From assembly GCA_018660835.1 (NCBI GenBank), contig JABJJN010000072.1, positions 1 to 64,000 of the forward strand: 64,000 bases of DNA, in the 5' to 3' direction. The notes below the pieces were generated by a model. It worked only from the letters and a program-made list of their open reading frames with translations, searched no databases and had not been told where the DNA came from. This stretch comes from Gemmatimonadota bacterium. Its GTDB lineage: Bacteria > Latescibacterota > UBA2968 > UBA8231. The stretch's first letter is position 1; each line of letters starts with the position of its first letter. Positions 1-9,161 of this stretch are shown in pieces. The position numbers and the translations under genes are program-made.

Positions 1-67
1 CGAAGACTCAGGGGCCTGAGTTCGAAGACTCAGGGGCCTGAGTTCGAAGACTCAGGGGCCTGAGTTC
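1..67. repeat. 22-bp tandem repeat (cgaagactcaggggcctgagtt), 3 copies plus a degenerate partial copy, truncated by window edge
   Basis: Read directly: three identical units; each contains the dyad ACTCAGG-GG-CCTGAGT. Confidence 0.95.
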
Positions 68-94
68 GAGGACGCAGAGTTGTGAAACTAGGAC

Positions 95-1093
95 CTAGCT
101 GTGGTTTGCCGACTTTGTCGGCCGCAGAATCTCCGATGCAGGACATTCAATTTTCATAGACTGATGCGTCGTTGGATGATCGAACACCACCTGTGCTGCG
201 TGTAGATGGTATCCAAGATCGCCCGGTAGGGGTACGCGCTGGTTAGGCCCTGTCTTAGGCGGATGGCCACCAATTTGGTAGAATGGCTCCCCCACCAGGG
301 GATAGCCGGCGACGGCGAGATGAATTCGTATCTGATGCGGCCGACCCGTGGGGATCTCGACTTCCACCAACGTCGCTGAGTCTCGCTCCCGTGATTCGAT
401 GACGCGGATGTGAGAGATCGACTTCTTGCCACCAGCGACGGCGGCATGGACGGTACCCATCCCCGGATACGCAACGGCGCCGATCTCCTGATCGACACTG
501 AATTCGTTGGGAAGTCCGACGCCCTGAGCCAGGGCAGCATAGATCTTCTTCATCTTGCCCGTGCTCAAATCCTCGGACAGACCGCGGCGCGCGGCATCGG
601 TCCGGGCGAACAGAACGATGCCCGATGTCCCGCGACCCAGTCGGTGAACAGGGGCAAGGTCCGCTCCAAGACGCTCCTTCACCACATGCAGCAGGGTGTT
701 TTCAAGAAATTGCGCTGCAGGCAGCACCTGCAACCCACTCGGCTTCTCTACTGCAACCAGGTCGTCATCCTGATAGAGAACGCTGAAGTCTCTGGGCGCA
801 GAAGGCTCATCCCAAGGCGGACGATGGTATTTCAGACTCGAGCCTGCCAGCAAGACAGTATCGATCCCACAGGGACCGTCACCTAGATGGATCTGTCCCG
901 CCTCGAGTCGCCGTGACCACGTCTGCCGATCCGAATGTCTGTATTTTTCCACATAGAAATCCAGCACCGTGCAGCCAGCTCGAATCGAGGTGATGTGGTC
1001 GACGTAGACCCAACCTCTATTGCGCCGGGTCGTCCAGACAGACGTCGGCGCATCTGACGGATTGGCGGAATCGATTGACGAGGTCGGTGCCAC
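95..1093 (-). CDS. RluA-family pseudouridine synthase-like protein (motif HRLGRGTSG)
   Basis: RluA-like fold motifs HRLGRGTSGIVLF, GRPHQIRIHLA; GTG start. Confidence 0.85.
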   Translation of the reverse strand: MAPTSSIDSANPSDAPTSVWTTRRNRGWVYVDHITSIRAGCTVLDFYVEKYRHSDRQTWSRRLEAGQIHLGDGPCGIDTVLLAGSSLKYHRPPWDEPSAPRDFSVLYQDDDLVAVEKPSGLQVLPAAQFLENTLLHVVKERLGADLAPVHRLGRGTSGIVLFARTDAARRGLSEDLSTGKMKKIYAALAQGVGLPNEFSVDQEIGAVAYPGMGTVHAAVAGGKKSISHIRVIESRERDSATLVEVEIPTGRPHQIRIHLAVAGYPLVGEPFYQIGGHPPKTGPNQRVPLPGDLGYHLHAAQVVFDHPTTHQSMKIECPASEILRPTKSANHS

Positions 1094-1096
1094 GAA

Positions 1097-1131
1097 TTAG
1101 TTTTTATTCACAAATTGTGAATATTTATTCA
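1097..1131. promoter_or_regulatory. Putative tandem ARG boxes (ArgR operator) upstream of argC
   Basis: TTAGT-TTTT-ATTCA (1097-1110) and TGAAT-ATTT-ATTCA (1118-1131), 21 bp apart, in an AT-rich intergenic region. Confidence 0.65.
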
Positions 1132-1154
1132 TTTTGTCAGCCGTGAGATTCAGC

Positions 1155-2141
1155 ATGAACAAGCCACGTGTGTATATCGATGGTCAGGAAGGTACAACGG
1201 GACTTCGTATCCGCGAACTACTGGCAGCACGCAACGATCTCGACGTCATGCTCATCCCAGTGGAGCATCGGAAAGACGACGAGGTGCGCCGGCAATATCT
1301 CAACGACGCGGACCTGGCGATTCTCTGTCTTCCCGACGAGGCTGCTGCCGCAGCAATTGGTATGGTGACACCGAGCGCCGGGACGCGGATCATCGATACG
1401 AGCACCGTCCGCCGTGTGAGCGAGGATTGGGTGTATGGTGTGCCAGAGTTGTCTGCTCAACAGCGTCAGGCGATTCGGGTAGCCGATCGCGTCGCCAACT
1501 GTGGCTGCTATCCCGTGGGGTTTTTGCTGGCAGTGCGTCCGTTGATCGAGGCAGGATTGCTGGCCGACGATGTGGCGCTGACGATCAATGCAGTGTCAGG
1601 GTACTCTGGCGGCGGTCGCAGGATGATCGAGGACTATCAATCTCTCCCGCCGGGAACGGAGGGCGATGGCGCAAGACCACTGTGTCTGTATGGCCTGGAC
1701 GGCGCTCACAAGCACATGGCTGAGATGTGTGCCTTCAGTGGAACATCGACGCCTCCTCTCTTTGTGCCCTCTGTAGACCACACGTTCTGTGGCATGCTCA
1801 CGAGCACACCGATCCCCGCAACCTTGTGGAAGGGCAACGTGGATGCTGATGCGATCTGGGATGTGTTGAGAGACCGCTATACAGAAGAACCTTTCGTGCG
1901 TGTCGTAGCGCCTGGCGACAATGCCGAACACCTGCGTGACGGAAGGTATCTCGACCTGAGTGAGTGCAATTTCACCAATCGACTGGATCTGTTCGTTTTC
2001 GGTGATCCACAGGTGGGATTCGTCTTGGTTGGTCGGCAGGACAATCTGGGCAAGGGAGCCTCAGGCAATGCGGTGCAGTGTCTGAATCTGATGATCGGCG
2101 CCGAAGAGACGACGGGGCTGACAGACGGCCTGGACGGCTGA
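1155..2141 (+). CDS. argC: N-acetyl-gamma-glutamyl-phosphate reductase, type 2
   Basis: MNKPRVYIDGQEGTTGLRI..., NCGCYPVGFL, type 2 length. Confidence 0.9.
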   Translation: MNKPRVYIDGQEGTTGLRIRELLAARNDLDVMLIPVEHRKDDEVRRQYLNDADLAILCLPDEAAAAAIGMVTPSAGTRIIDTSTVRRVSEDWVYGVPELSAQQRQAIRVADRVANCGCYPVGFLLAVRPLIEAGLLADDVALTINAVSGYSGGGRRMIEDYQSLPPGTEGDGARPLCLYGLDGAHKHMAEMCAFSGTSTPPLFVPSVDHTFCGMLTSTPIPATLWKGNVDADAIWDVLRDRYTEEPFVRVVAPGDNAEHLRDGRYLDLSECNFTNRLDLFVFGDPQVGFVLVGRQDNLGKGASGNAVQCLNLMIGAEETTGLTDGLDG

Positions 2142-2157
2142 CATCGATACGAGCACC

Positions 2158-2925
2158 GTGCAGATCACAGATAGTCATTGCCATCTGGAACAGTTCCCAA
2201 ACCCAGAGGTGGTGCTGGCGCAGGCAAGTGCCGAGGGTGTGAGTCGCGTGGTCACCATGGGCCAGGACGAATCGTCTATGCGGCAAGCACTGCAACTTGC
2301 CCATCTTTTTCCACAGGTCCTGGCAGGGATCGGCATCCACCCCGTTCATGTGGTCACCCTGTCAGCAGAACAGCTGGCCGCCTCTCTAAGATTTCTTGAG
2401 GACCATGCGGCGCAGGCGGACCAAATCGGTGAAACAGGACTAGATCACAAGTGGGCCGTCGATGATCAGCAGCAGGAAGCCCAACTACGGATGCTCGAAC
2501 GCCACTTCGAGATTGCCACACAGCACCGGTTGCCCGTCAACCTGCACTCGCGCCGCTGCCTTCGGCAGGTGATGGATGCAGCCATTGCCTTCCATCGTGA
2601 CACAGGTCTGCATGCCCAGTTGCACTGGTTCACCCAGTCCGTCAAACTGATACGCCAGACGAACGCCGCAGATATTTTTGTTTCTGCGGGCCCCTCCGTC
2701 CTGTATGACGAACAAGCGGCGACAGTGGCGTGCGCAATCGAGGATCACCTTCTGCTACTGGAGACAGACGCACCCGTGGAGATAGGTGGCGTTCCGGGGC
2801 ATCCGCAACGAGTGCGTGAGGTACTCGGGAAACTCGCAACACTCAAGGGCGTCACACAGAAGCAGCTGGCGCAGCAAACGGAGGCGAATTTTTTGCGTTT
2901 CCTTGGGCATGCGGAGACGGACTAA
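2158..2925 (+). CDS. TatD-family metal-dependent hydrolase
   Basis: DSHCHLEQF, GIHPVH, GETGLDH, ETDAPVEIGG. Confidence 0.85.
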   Translation: MQITDSHCHLEQFPNPEVVLAQASAEGVSRVVTMGQDESSMRQALQLAHLFPQVLAGIGIHPVHVVTLSAEQLAASLRFLEDHAAQADQIGETGLDHKWAVDDQQQEAQLRMLERHFEIATQHRLPVNLHSRRCLRQVMDAAIAFHRDTGLHAQLHWFTQSVKLIRQTNAADIFVSAGPSVLYDEQAATVACAIEDHLLLLETDAPVEIGGVPGHPQRVREVLGKLATLKGVTQKQLAQQTEANFLRFLGHAETD

Positions 2926-2941
2926 AGGCCTTACGTCTTCG

Positions 2942-2970
2942 TTGACACTCCTGCCAGATCGCCTTATCCT
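2942..2970 (+). promoter_or_regulatory. Sigma70-like promoter for the ugd operon
   Basis: TTGACA - 17 nt - TATCCT, about 70 nt upstream of the ugd start. Confidence 0.55.
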
Positions 2971-3038
2971 AAAGTGTTCTAAGTCCTTGTTTCTCCCTCA
3001 CTTCCTTGCTGTTACTTCCCTTTCTGTGGAGACCATCC

Positions 3039-4415
3039 GTGAGGCGGATCTGCGTGATGGGTACCGGCTATGTCGGACTCGTCTCGGGTGCCTGTCTGGC
3101 TGACTTCGGCAATGTCGTTGTCGGTGTCGACATCAACGAGCAGCGAGTAGATCTGCTACGCTCGGGTAAAGTGCCCATCTATGAACCAGGTCTAGAAGAA
3201 CTGGTCACCCGCAATCGAGATCGCGGCCGGCTTAATTTTTCCGCCGACGTCGCCTTCGCCATCAAGTCCTCCGAGATCGTCTTCATTTGCGTCGGCACAC
3301 CATCTCAGCCTTCAGGTGAAGTCGATATGTCCTTCGTACACAGCGCCGCGCGCACCATTGGCCAGTACATGGAGGACTACAAGATTGTCGTCAATAAGAG
3401 CACCGTACCCGTGGGAACGGGTGACGAGGTCGAGCAGATCATCCGCCAGGTTCGACCGGATGCCGATTTCGACGTCGTGTCCAACCCCGAGTTTCTGCGA
3501 GAAGGTTCAGCGATCGATGACTTCATGCATCCTGACCGTGTCGTGATTGGGGCTGGCAGTCAGCGTGCGATGGAGGCAGTCATCGATATCTACCGGCCAC
3601 TGTATCAGGCCGATGTGCCAATGGTACTGACAGGCATTGAATCAGCGGAGATGATCAAATACGCCTCCAATGCTCTGTTGGCAGCAAAAATTTCGTTCAT
3701 CAATGAAATTGCCAGTGTCTGCGAGGCCTACGGTGCAGATGTGACCGCCGTCGCCCGTGGCATGGGGCTCGACGAACGCATCGGTCCACGCAACCTGTCA
3801 GCAGGGGCTGGGTATGGGGGCAGTTGTTTTCCGAAGGACGTGCAGGGACTGGCTGCAACGGCCCGTCGTGGTGATGTAGAGGCACCATTGATTCAGGCAA
3901 TCGATACGAGCAATGTGCGGCAACGCCGTCGGATGGTCGACAAACTGCAGGCGATGGTCGGTGACTTTGATGGCAAGACGATCTGTCTTCTGGGTCTGGC
4001 CTTCAAGCCCGACACTGACGATATCCGTGAGGCACCGGCTTTGGAGATGATTGCCGCCCTCGTATCGGCGGGCGCCACCGTTCAGGCATACGATCCGGCG
4101 GCGATGGCGCACAGCCAGGCAGAGCATCCCGAACTGGTCTGTTGCGACGACCCCTATACAGCAGCACAAGACGCTGATGCCGTCGTCTTGATGACCGAAT
4201 GGAATGAGTTCCGCAACATGGACCTGCCGCGCATTCTCGACCGTGCAGCGGCACCGAAATTTCTCGATTGTCGCAACATCTACGATCCGCAGGAGATGGC
4301 CGCCCTTGGTTTTGAGTATGTGAGCATCGGTCGCGTGTCTCGACGCCCTGGCGACGGACTCGAGGAGAATTCCTCGTGGATGGTTCCAGGGCGATTCTCC
4401 CCGATTCGAACTTGA
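3039..4415 (+). CDS. ugd: UDP-glucose 6-dehydrogenase
   Basis: ICVMGTGYVGLVSGACLADFG, GYGGSCFPKDVQGL, LGLAFKPDTDDIREAPA. Confidence 0.93.
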   Translation: MRRICVMGTGYVGLVSGACLADFGNVVVGVDINEQRVDLLRSGKVPIYEPGLEELVTRNRDRGRLNFSADVAFAIKSSEIVFICVGTPSQPSGEVDMSFVHSAARTIGQYMEDYKIVVNKSTVPVGTGDEVEQIIRQVRPDADFDVVSNPEFLREGSAIDDFMHPDRVVIGAGSQRAMEAVIDIYRPLYQADVPMVLTGIESAEMIKYASNALLAAKISFINEIASVCEAYGADVTAVARGMGLDERIGPRNLSAGAGYGGSCFPKDVQGLAATARRGDVEAPLIQAIDTSNVRQRRRMVDKLQAMVGDFDGKTICLLGLAFKPDTDDIREAPALEMIAALVSAGATVQAYDPAAMAHSQAEHPELVCCDDPYTAAQDADAVVLMTEWNEFRNMDLPRILDRAAAPKFLDCRNIYDPQEMAALGFEYVSIGRVSRRPGDGLEENSSWMVPGRFSPIRT

Positions 4416-4434
4416 TCAAGCAGGAGTCAGATCT

Positions 4435-5448
4435 TTGAGCAAGACGTTGTTGGTCACCGGTGGCAGTGGATTTATTGGCAGCAACTTTGTTCGCTACTAT
4501 CTCAACCGGTATCCCGATGACCGTATCATCAACCTCGACAAGCTGACGTACGCCGGAAATCCCGCGAACCTCAGCGACTTCGACGATGACGATCGGTATC
4601 GTTTCGTCCATGGTGACATCTGTGATGTCGAATTGGTTGAGTCCCTCGTTGCAGATTGCGACGGCGTGTTCAACTTCGCTGCCGAGAGTCATGTCGATCG
4701 GAGTATTCTCGGCGGTGCAGAATTTGTGCAGACCGATGTCTATGGCACATACGTGCTGTTGGAAGCGGCGCGAAAGCACGAAGTCGAGAGATTCCATCAG
4801 ATCAGCACCGACGAGGTCTATGGCTCACTGACAGAAGGTGCATGGGACGAGGGGTTTCCTATGGAACCACGTAATCCTTATTCAGCGAGTAAGGCGAGTG
4901 CAGAAATGCTGGTTCGCGCCTACCATATTACCCACGGGCTGCAGACGGTGGTCACTCGCGCGTCTAACAACATTGGCCCTTATCAGTACCCGGAAAAGCG
5001 CGTGCCTCTCTACATCACCAATGCCATCGACGATCAGCCCCTGCCGGTGTATGGCAATGGGCTGCAAATACGCGACCATCTATTTGTCGACGATCACTGC
5101 AGCGCCATCGATCTCGTCTTCCATGAGGGCGTCGCCGGCGAGGCGTATAATGTGGGTGGAGAAAACGAGGCCAATGGCGTTGAAGTTGCACGCGCCATCC
5201 TTGATCAATTGGGCAAGCCTGAGTCTCTGCTGCAATTCGTGGAAGACCGAGCAGGACACGACCAGCGCTATGCATTGAACTCGGGCAAGGTGCGCCAATT
5301 GGGTTGGCAACCTGCAGTCGATACCGAGGAATCGATGCGGCGCACCATTCAGTGGTATGTAGACAACGAGAGCTGGTGGCGTGATATCAAAGCCAGCGAC
5401 GACTACCTGGCTTATTACAAGCGTCAGTACGGAGAACGACTGAAGTGA
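4435..5448 (+). CDS. rfbB: dTDP-glucose 4,6-dehydratase
   Basis: LLVTGGSGFIGSNFVRYYL, STDEVYGSL, NPYSASKASAE; TTG start with upstream AGGAG. Confidence 0.92.
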   Translation: MSKTLLVTGGSGFIGSNFVRYYLNRYPDDRIINLDKLTYAGNPANLSDFDDDDRYRFVHGDICDVELVESLVADCDGVFNFAAESHVDRSILGGAEFVQTDVYGTYVLLEAARKHEVERFHQISTDEVYGSLTEGAWDEGFPMEPRNPYSASKASAEMLVRAYHITHGLQTVVTRASNNIGPYQYPEKRVPLYITNAIDDQPLPVYGNGLQIRDHLFVDDHCSAIDLVFHEGVAGEAYNVGGENEANGVEVARAILDQLGKPESLLQFVEDRAGHDQRYALNSGKVRQLGWQPAVDTEESMRRTIQWYVDNESWWRDIKASDDYLAYYKRQYGERLK

Positions 5449-7220
5449 AACAACGATGGATACGAGCAATGTCTCGGACGAGTTTCCTGAGTGGCTGGCT
5501 GGCGATCGCTATGGTCAGCACCAGTGTTGCACAGGATTTGGAAGAGCTCGTAGATGAGAGCGAGCGTCAGGAAGCCGAGATTCGGCGGATTCCCGGGACG
5601 GAAACGCCCGGATTGATGCCGGAGGGGATGGACAGTCGCTTGCGTCTGCCCGAGGGCGATGATGTGCAGAGATTGCGCATCGCCCAAGATCGGCAAATCG
5701 ACCCGGATGCCTATATCGTGGGTCCTGGGGATGTATTGCAGTTGTATATCTGGGGCGAATTCGACCAGGATATTCCGTTCGAAGTCAATCCTGAAGGCCA
5801 GGCCCTGGTGCCTACGATTGGCACCTTTGAGATCGCCGGTGGGAATCTGACACAAGCGAAGCAGATCATCATCGACGCGGCCCGTGAGAAATATCCGAGT
5901 GTGGATATCTCGCTGACTTTGCAGAGTATGAGATTCTTCACCGCCTATGTGACAGGCGCCGTACTCAAGGGCGAAGGGGCACACGTCATCTCACCGGTCA
6001 CGCGGGTGTCTGATATCATCGATCTCGCTGGCGGTTTCCTCGATGATTTTCAGGGAACCGAGCGCGACGAAACAGGCACTGGACAGCAAGTCACCCGACT
6101 ACTGGCGCTGACCAAACAGCCGACGGCGCGCAGATCAGTAAGGATCCTGCATCAGGATGGGTCCTACGACGAGGTCGACCTCGCCATGTTCAGGTCGACG
6201 GGAGATATCGAACAGAATCCTTATGTGCGTATGGGCGATGTCGTCCATGTCGGCTTCCGCAACGACCAGATCTTCGCCTATGGATCGGTGAACGAAGAGG
6301 GGGCACAGGAATACCGCCCCGGAGATACGGTCGGTGATTTGCTGCGACTCGCCCAAGGTGTCGCGGGCAGTGCGCCCCTCGCCCATGCAGAAATTTGGCG
6401 CTTTGCGGCAGGGTCGGATTCGATCGTCGTCATCCCTCTCATCCAGGAAGAGGTGGATCGCCTGCATACGAGCGACGAGATCGCGCATGTACCGCTCATA
6501 CCGAAAGACATGCTCTTCATCCGCACACGCTCAGACTGGCAGCAAACTCCGACGGTCCACGCCCACGGAGAAATTCGCTACGTCGGTAGATACCGAATCG
6601 TTGAAGGCCAGACACGAATTCTCGATTTTCTGGAAGGCGCCGGTGGCCTGACAGACAGAGCGAATCTGTTGGAAGCGCGAGTGATCCGCACAAAGTATCG
6701 CGCCATCGAAGACCCCGAACTCGTACGCCTGCAAGCCGTCGTGCAAGCGACAGGCCTGGCAGACTTGAGTCCTGAGGAACGCGCCTATTTGAAGACCAAA
6801 GAACGCGAAGAGAAGGGTCGACTTGCCGTCGATTTTCAGCGCTTGCTGGCGGGCGATCCGATACAGAACATCCTGCTGGAAGGTGGTGACGTGATCCATG
6901 TTCCACAGCGCCGTTCCACCGTCAGCATGAGCGGTCAGTTCCTCAAACCGGGGTTGCTCGATTTCGAGGAAGGTCGTCGGGCCGCATACTACCTCGAGAG
7001 AGCTGGCGGCTTTGCCTTTGACGCTGACAAGAGTGGTGCTCGCCTTATTCGTGCCCGCACGGGTCAGAGAGAGGCGTATCACCGCAATCTGGTCGTTGAA
7101 CGAGGCGACGAGATCTGGGCACCGGAAAAGGAATACCGTGATTGGTGGGGCCTCGTGCAGGGCACGATGCGCACCACTGCTGAAGCATTGACTCTTATCC
7201 TCCTTGTGCGCGCCATCTGA
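5445..7220 (+). CDS. SLBB-domain polysaccharide export outer-membrane protein
   Basis: Signal-like N-terminus, YIVGPGDVLQLYIWGEFD, several SLBB-like segments; ATG at 5469 is an alternative start. Confidence 0.82.
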   Translation: MKQRWIRAMSRTSFLSGWLAIAMVSTSVAQDLEELVDESERQEAEIRRIPGTETPGLMPEGMDSRLRLPEGDDVQRLRIAQDRQIDPDAYIVGPGDVLQLYIWGEFDQDIPFEVNPEGQALVPTIGTFEIAGGNLTQAKQIIIDAAREKYPSVDISLTLQSMRFFTAYVTGAVLKGEGAHVISPVTRVSDIIDLAGGFLDDFQGTERDETGTGQQVTRLLALTKQPTARRSVRILHQDGSYDEVDLAMFRSTGDIEQNPYVRMGDVVHVGFRNDQIFAYGSVNEEGAQEYRPGDTVGDLLRLAQGVAGSAPLAHAEIWRFAAGSDSIVVIPLIQEEVDRLHTSDEIAHVPLIPKDMLFIRTRSDWQQTPTVHAHGEIRYVGRYRIVEGQTRILDFLEGAGGLTDRANLLEARVIRTKYRAIEDPELVRLQAVVQATGLADLSPEERAYLKTKEREEKGRLAVDFQRLLAGDPIQNILLEGGDVIHVPQRRSTVSMSGQFLKPGLLDFEEGRRAAYYLERAGGFAFDADKSGARLIRARTGQREAYHRNLVVERGDEIWAPEKEYRDWWGLVQGTMRTTAEALTLILLVRAI

Positions 7221-7222
7221 CT

Positions 7223-8431
7223 ATGACACAGACCAACGAACGCCAAGACGTCAGTATTCTCGATTTGATCGCTGCCCTCATCGCAGGTCGCCGATTGATT
7301 CTCGTGGGCACTCTCATTGTCAGCATCGCCACAGGCTGCCTGAGTCTTCTATTGGAAGATGAATATGAGAGCGTCGTACAGTTGTTGCCGCCAAAGGAGG
7401 CGAAGAAAGGGTTCGGTTTTGCCGACCTCCTGTCCGCCTTGCCGATTCCGTCCTTGCGACTGGGAGAGAAGGGCACACCAGCGGATATCTTCATCGCCAT
7501 TCTCAAGAGCCCGACCATGCGTCGGCAGATGGTCGAACGCTTTGATCTGAAGACCGCCTACCAGACCGATAGTGTGGAAGAGGCCATCGAGGCCTTGGAA
7601 CAGCACACGGAGATCGGCAAGAGTGAGGAAGGCACGATCATGATCGGCGTGACGGATCGTGATCCGCAACGTGCCACGGACATGGCCAATCAGTATGTGA
7701 ACTATCTCGACACGACGAACCAGCAGTTGTCGAAGGAATCGGCCAGTGAACGATTCGAGTTCATCTCGCTCCTCGAAGCTCAGGAAGAAGTCAAACTTCA
7801 GCGGCATATGACGACCCTGCAGGTCTTCCAGGAAGAGCACAACGCGATCTCACTGGAAGATCAGGCTCGAGCGACGATCCGTACGGCAGCTGAGATGCAA
7901 ATGGCCGCTATGGAGCTGGTGATCAAGCGCCTCAGCCTGATGCAGTCTGGCTTCGGCGAGAGTCATCCCGATGTGCGCCGACTGGAGAAGGAAGCGCAGA
8001 ATAGACAGTTGGCTCTTCGCTATTTGCGTGACGGCGACGCATCCGTGATGAATCCCGCCGGCGAGGATCACCTGTCGCAAGTATTTGGCTCGGAGAATCT
8101 CTTCCTGCCATTGCGTGATATTCCCGGCGTGTCGCAGGAATACGCCAACATAGAGAAGGATGTTCTGGTTCAGGGCGCTCTGATGAAGATGTTGTTAGAG
8201 CAGAAGGCTGAGTCACTCATCGAGGCAAGCAACACGACGTCGACAGTGCAGGTTCTCGATAACGCGGCGGTGCCAGAAAAACCGTCGGGCCCAAGGCGCT
8301 TGCTGATGGTTTTGATTGCTGCGACCCTGAGTATGTTTGCATCGATCTTCTATGTGCTGACGGCGACGTATGTCGCCGCTCTGCGCGCTCGTTGGCGGGC
8401 GGAATACAGTTCACACCTGGCTTCCCGATGA
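7223..8431 (+). CDS. Wzz/GNVR-family polysaccharide chain length determinant
   Basis: N- and C-terminal TM segments, coiled-coil, VPEKPSGPRRLLMVLIAA before the last TM. Confidence 0.8.
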   Translation: MTQTNERQDVSILDLIAALIAGRRLILVGTLIVSIATGCLSLLLEDEYESVVQLLPPKEAKKGFGFADLLSALPIPSLRLGEKGTPADIFIAILKSPTMRRQMVERFDLKTAYQTDSVEEAIEALEQHTEIGKSEEGTIMIGVTDRDPQRATDMANQYVNYLDTTNQQLSKESASERFEFISLLEAQEEVKLQRHMTTLQVFQEEHNAISLEDQARATIRTAAEMQMAAMELVIKRLSLMQSGFGESHPDVRRLEKEAQNRQLALRYLRDGDASVMNPAGEDHLSQVFGSENLFLPLRDIPGVSQEYANIEKDVLVQGALMKMLLEQKAESLIEASNTTSTVQVLDNAAVPEKPSGPRRLLMVLIAATLSMFASIFYVLTATYVAALRARWRAEYSSHLASR

Positions 8432-8874
8432 GCACCACGATCCAAGTGCGCGTTGTGTACTCGGGTACCGTTGGGCTGCCCGCGTATGAGACGTTGGACA
8501 GTGCCGGTATGGACCTACGGGCACTCCTGCAAGAGCCTCTCGAGCTTTCTGCTGGGGAACGAGCATTGATTCCGACAGGGATGAAAATCGAGATCCCTCG
8601 TGGCTTCGAAGGCCAGGTACGACCACGCAGTGGTCTGGCACTCAAACGCGGACTGACCGTCCTGAATGCTCCGGGCACGATTGACGCCGACTATCGTGGC
8701 GATGTTGGTGTGATTCTGGTCAATTTGTCGACGGAGACACAGACCATCGATCCCGGTGAACGTGTGGCGCAGTTGGTCTTCGCCCCCGTCACCAGATGTG
8801 AGTGGCAAGCAGTCGATGAACTGGGTGATACCCAACGTGGCGAGGGCGGTTTCGGCTCGACGGGTCGTTCCTGA
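8428..8874 (+). CDS. dut: dUTP diphosphatase
   Basis: DSAGMDLRA, RPRSGLALKRGLTVLNAPGTIDADYRGDVGVIL, GEGGFGSTG; ATGA overlap with Wzz. Confidence 0.93.
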   Translation: MSTTIQVRVVYSGTVGLPAYETLDSAGMDLRALLQEPLELSAGERALIPTGMKIEIPRGFEGQVRPRSGLALKRGLTVLNAPGTIDADYRGDVGVILVNLSTETQTIDPGERVAQLVFAPVTRCEWQAVDELGDTQRGEGGFGSTGRS

Positions 8875-8878
8875 ATTC

Positions 8879-9151
8879 TTAGCCCCCCGCCATGGCGGGC
8901 AGAAAATGAACCTCGCTGTCAGGTGCCACTTTTCGACGTAGGCCCTCAACTGAGATCTCACCATCGACTGACACAGCGATGTCGTGGCGAATTCGGTCCC
9001 GTTCCGTATCGATAATACGTTGCTGTAGCCCGGGAAACCGGGCCTCCAACGCCTCAATCACCTGTCGCACCGTCTCGCCGCCAACATCAACCTGCTGCTG
9101 CCCAGCCGTCAGTTTCTCTCGCCACGGTGCCGGGATCCAGACCATTGGCAT
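8879..9151 (-). CDS. MoaD/ThiS-like ubiquitin-fold protein with C-terminal Gly-Gly
   Basis: About 90 aa ending FLPAMAGG; VRQVIEALEARFPGLQQRI. Confidence 0.75.
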   Translation of the reverse strand: MPMVWIPAPWREKLTAGQQQVDVGGETVRQVIEALEARFPGLQQRIIDTERDRIRHDIAVSVDGEISVEGLRRKVAPDSEVHFLPAMAGG

Positions 9152-9161
9152 ATGACCCTCG

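Noticed and set aside
1-67. Possible CRISPR array
   Set aside because: Units are directly contiguous with no variable spacers and no cas genes nearby
410-886. 158-aa plus-strand ORF inside the rluA-like gene
   Set aside because: Shadow ORF
4003-4797. 264-aa minus-strand ORF across ugd and rfbB
   Set aside because: Spans two genuine sense genes, no homology signal
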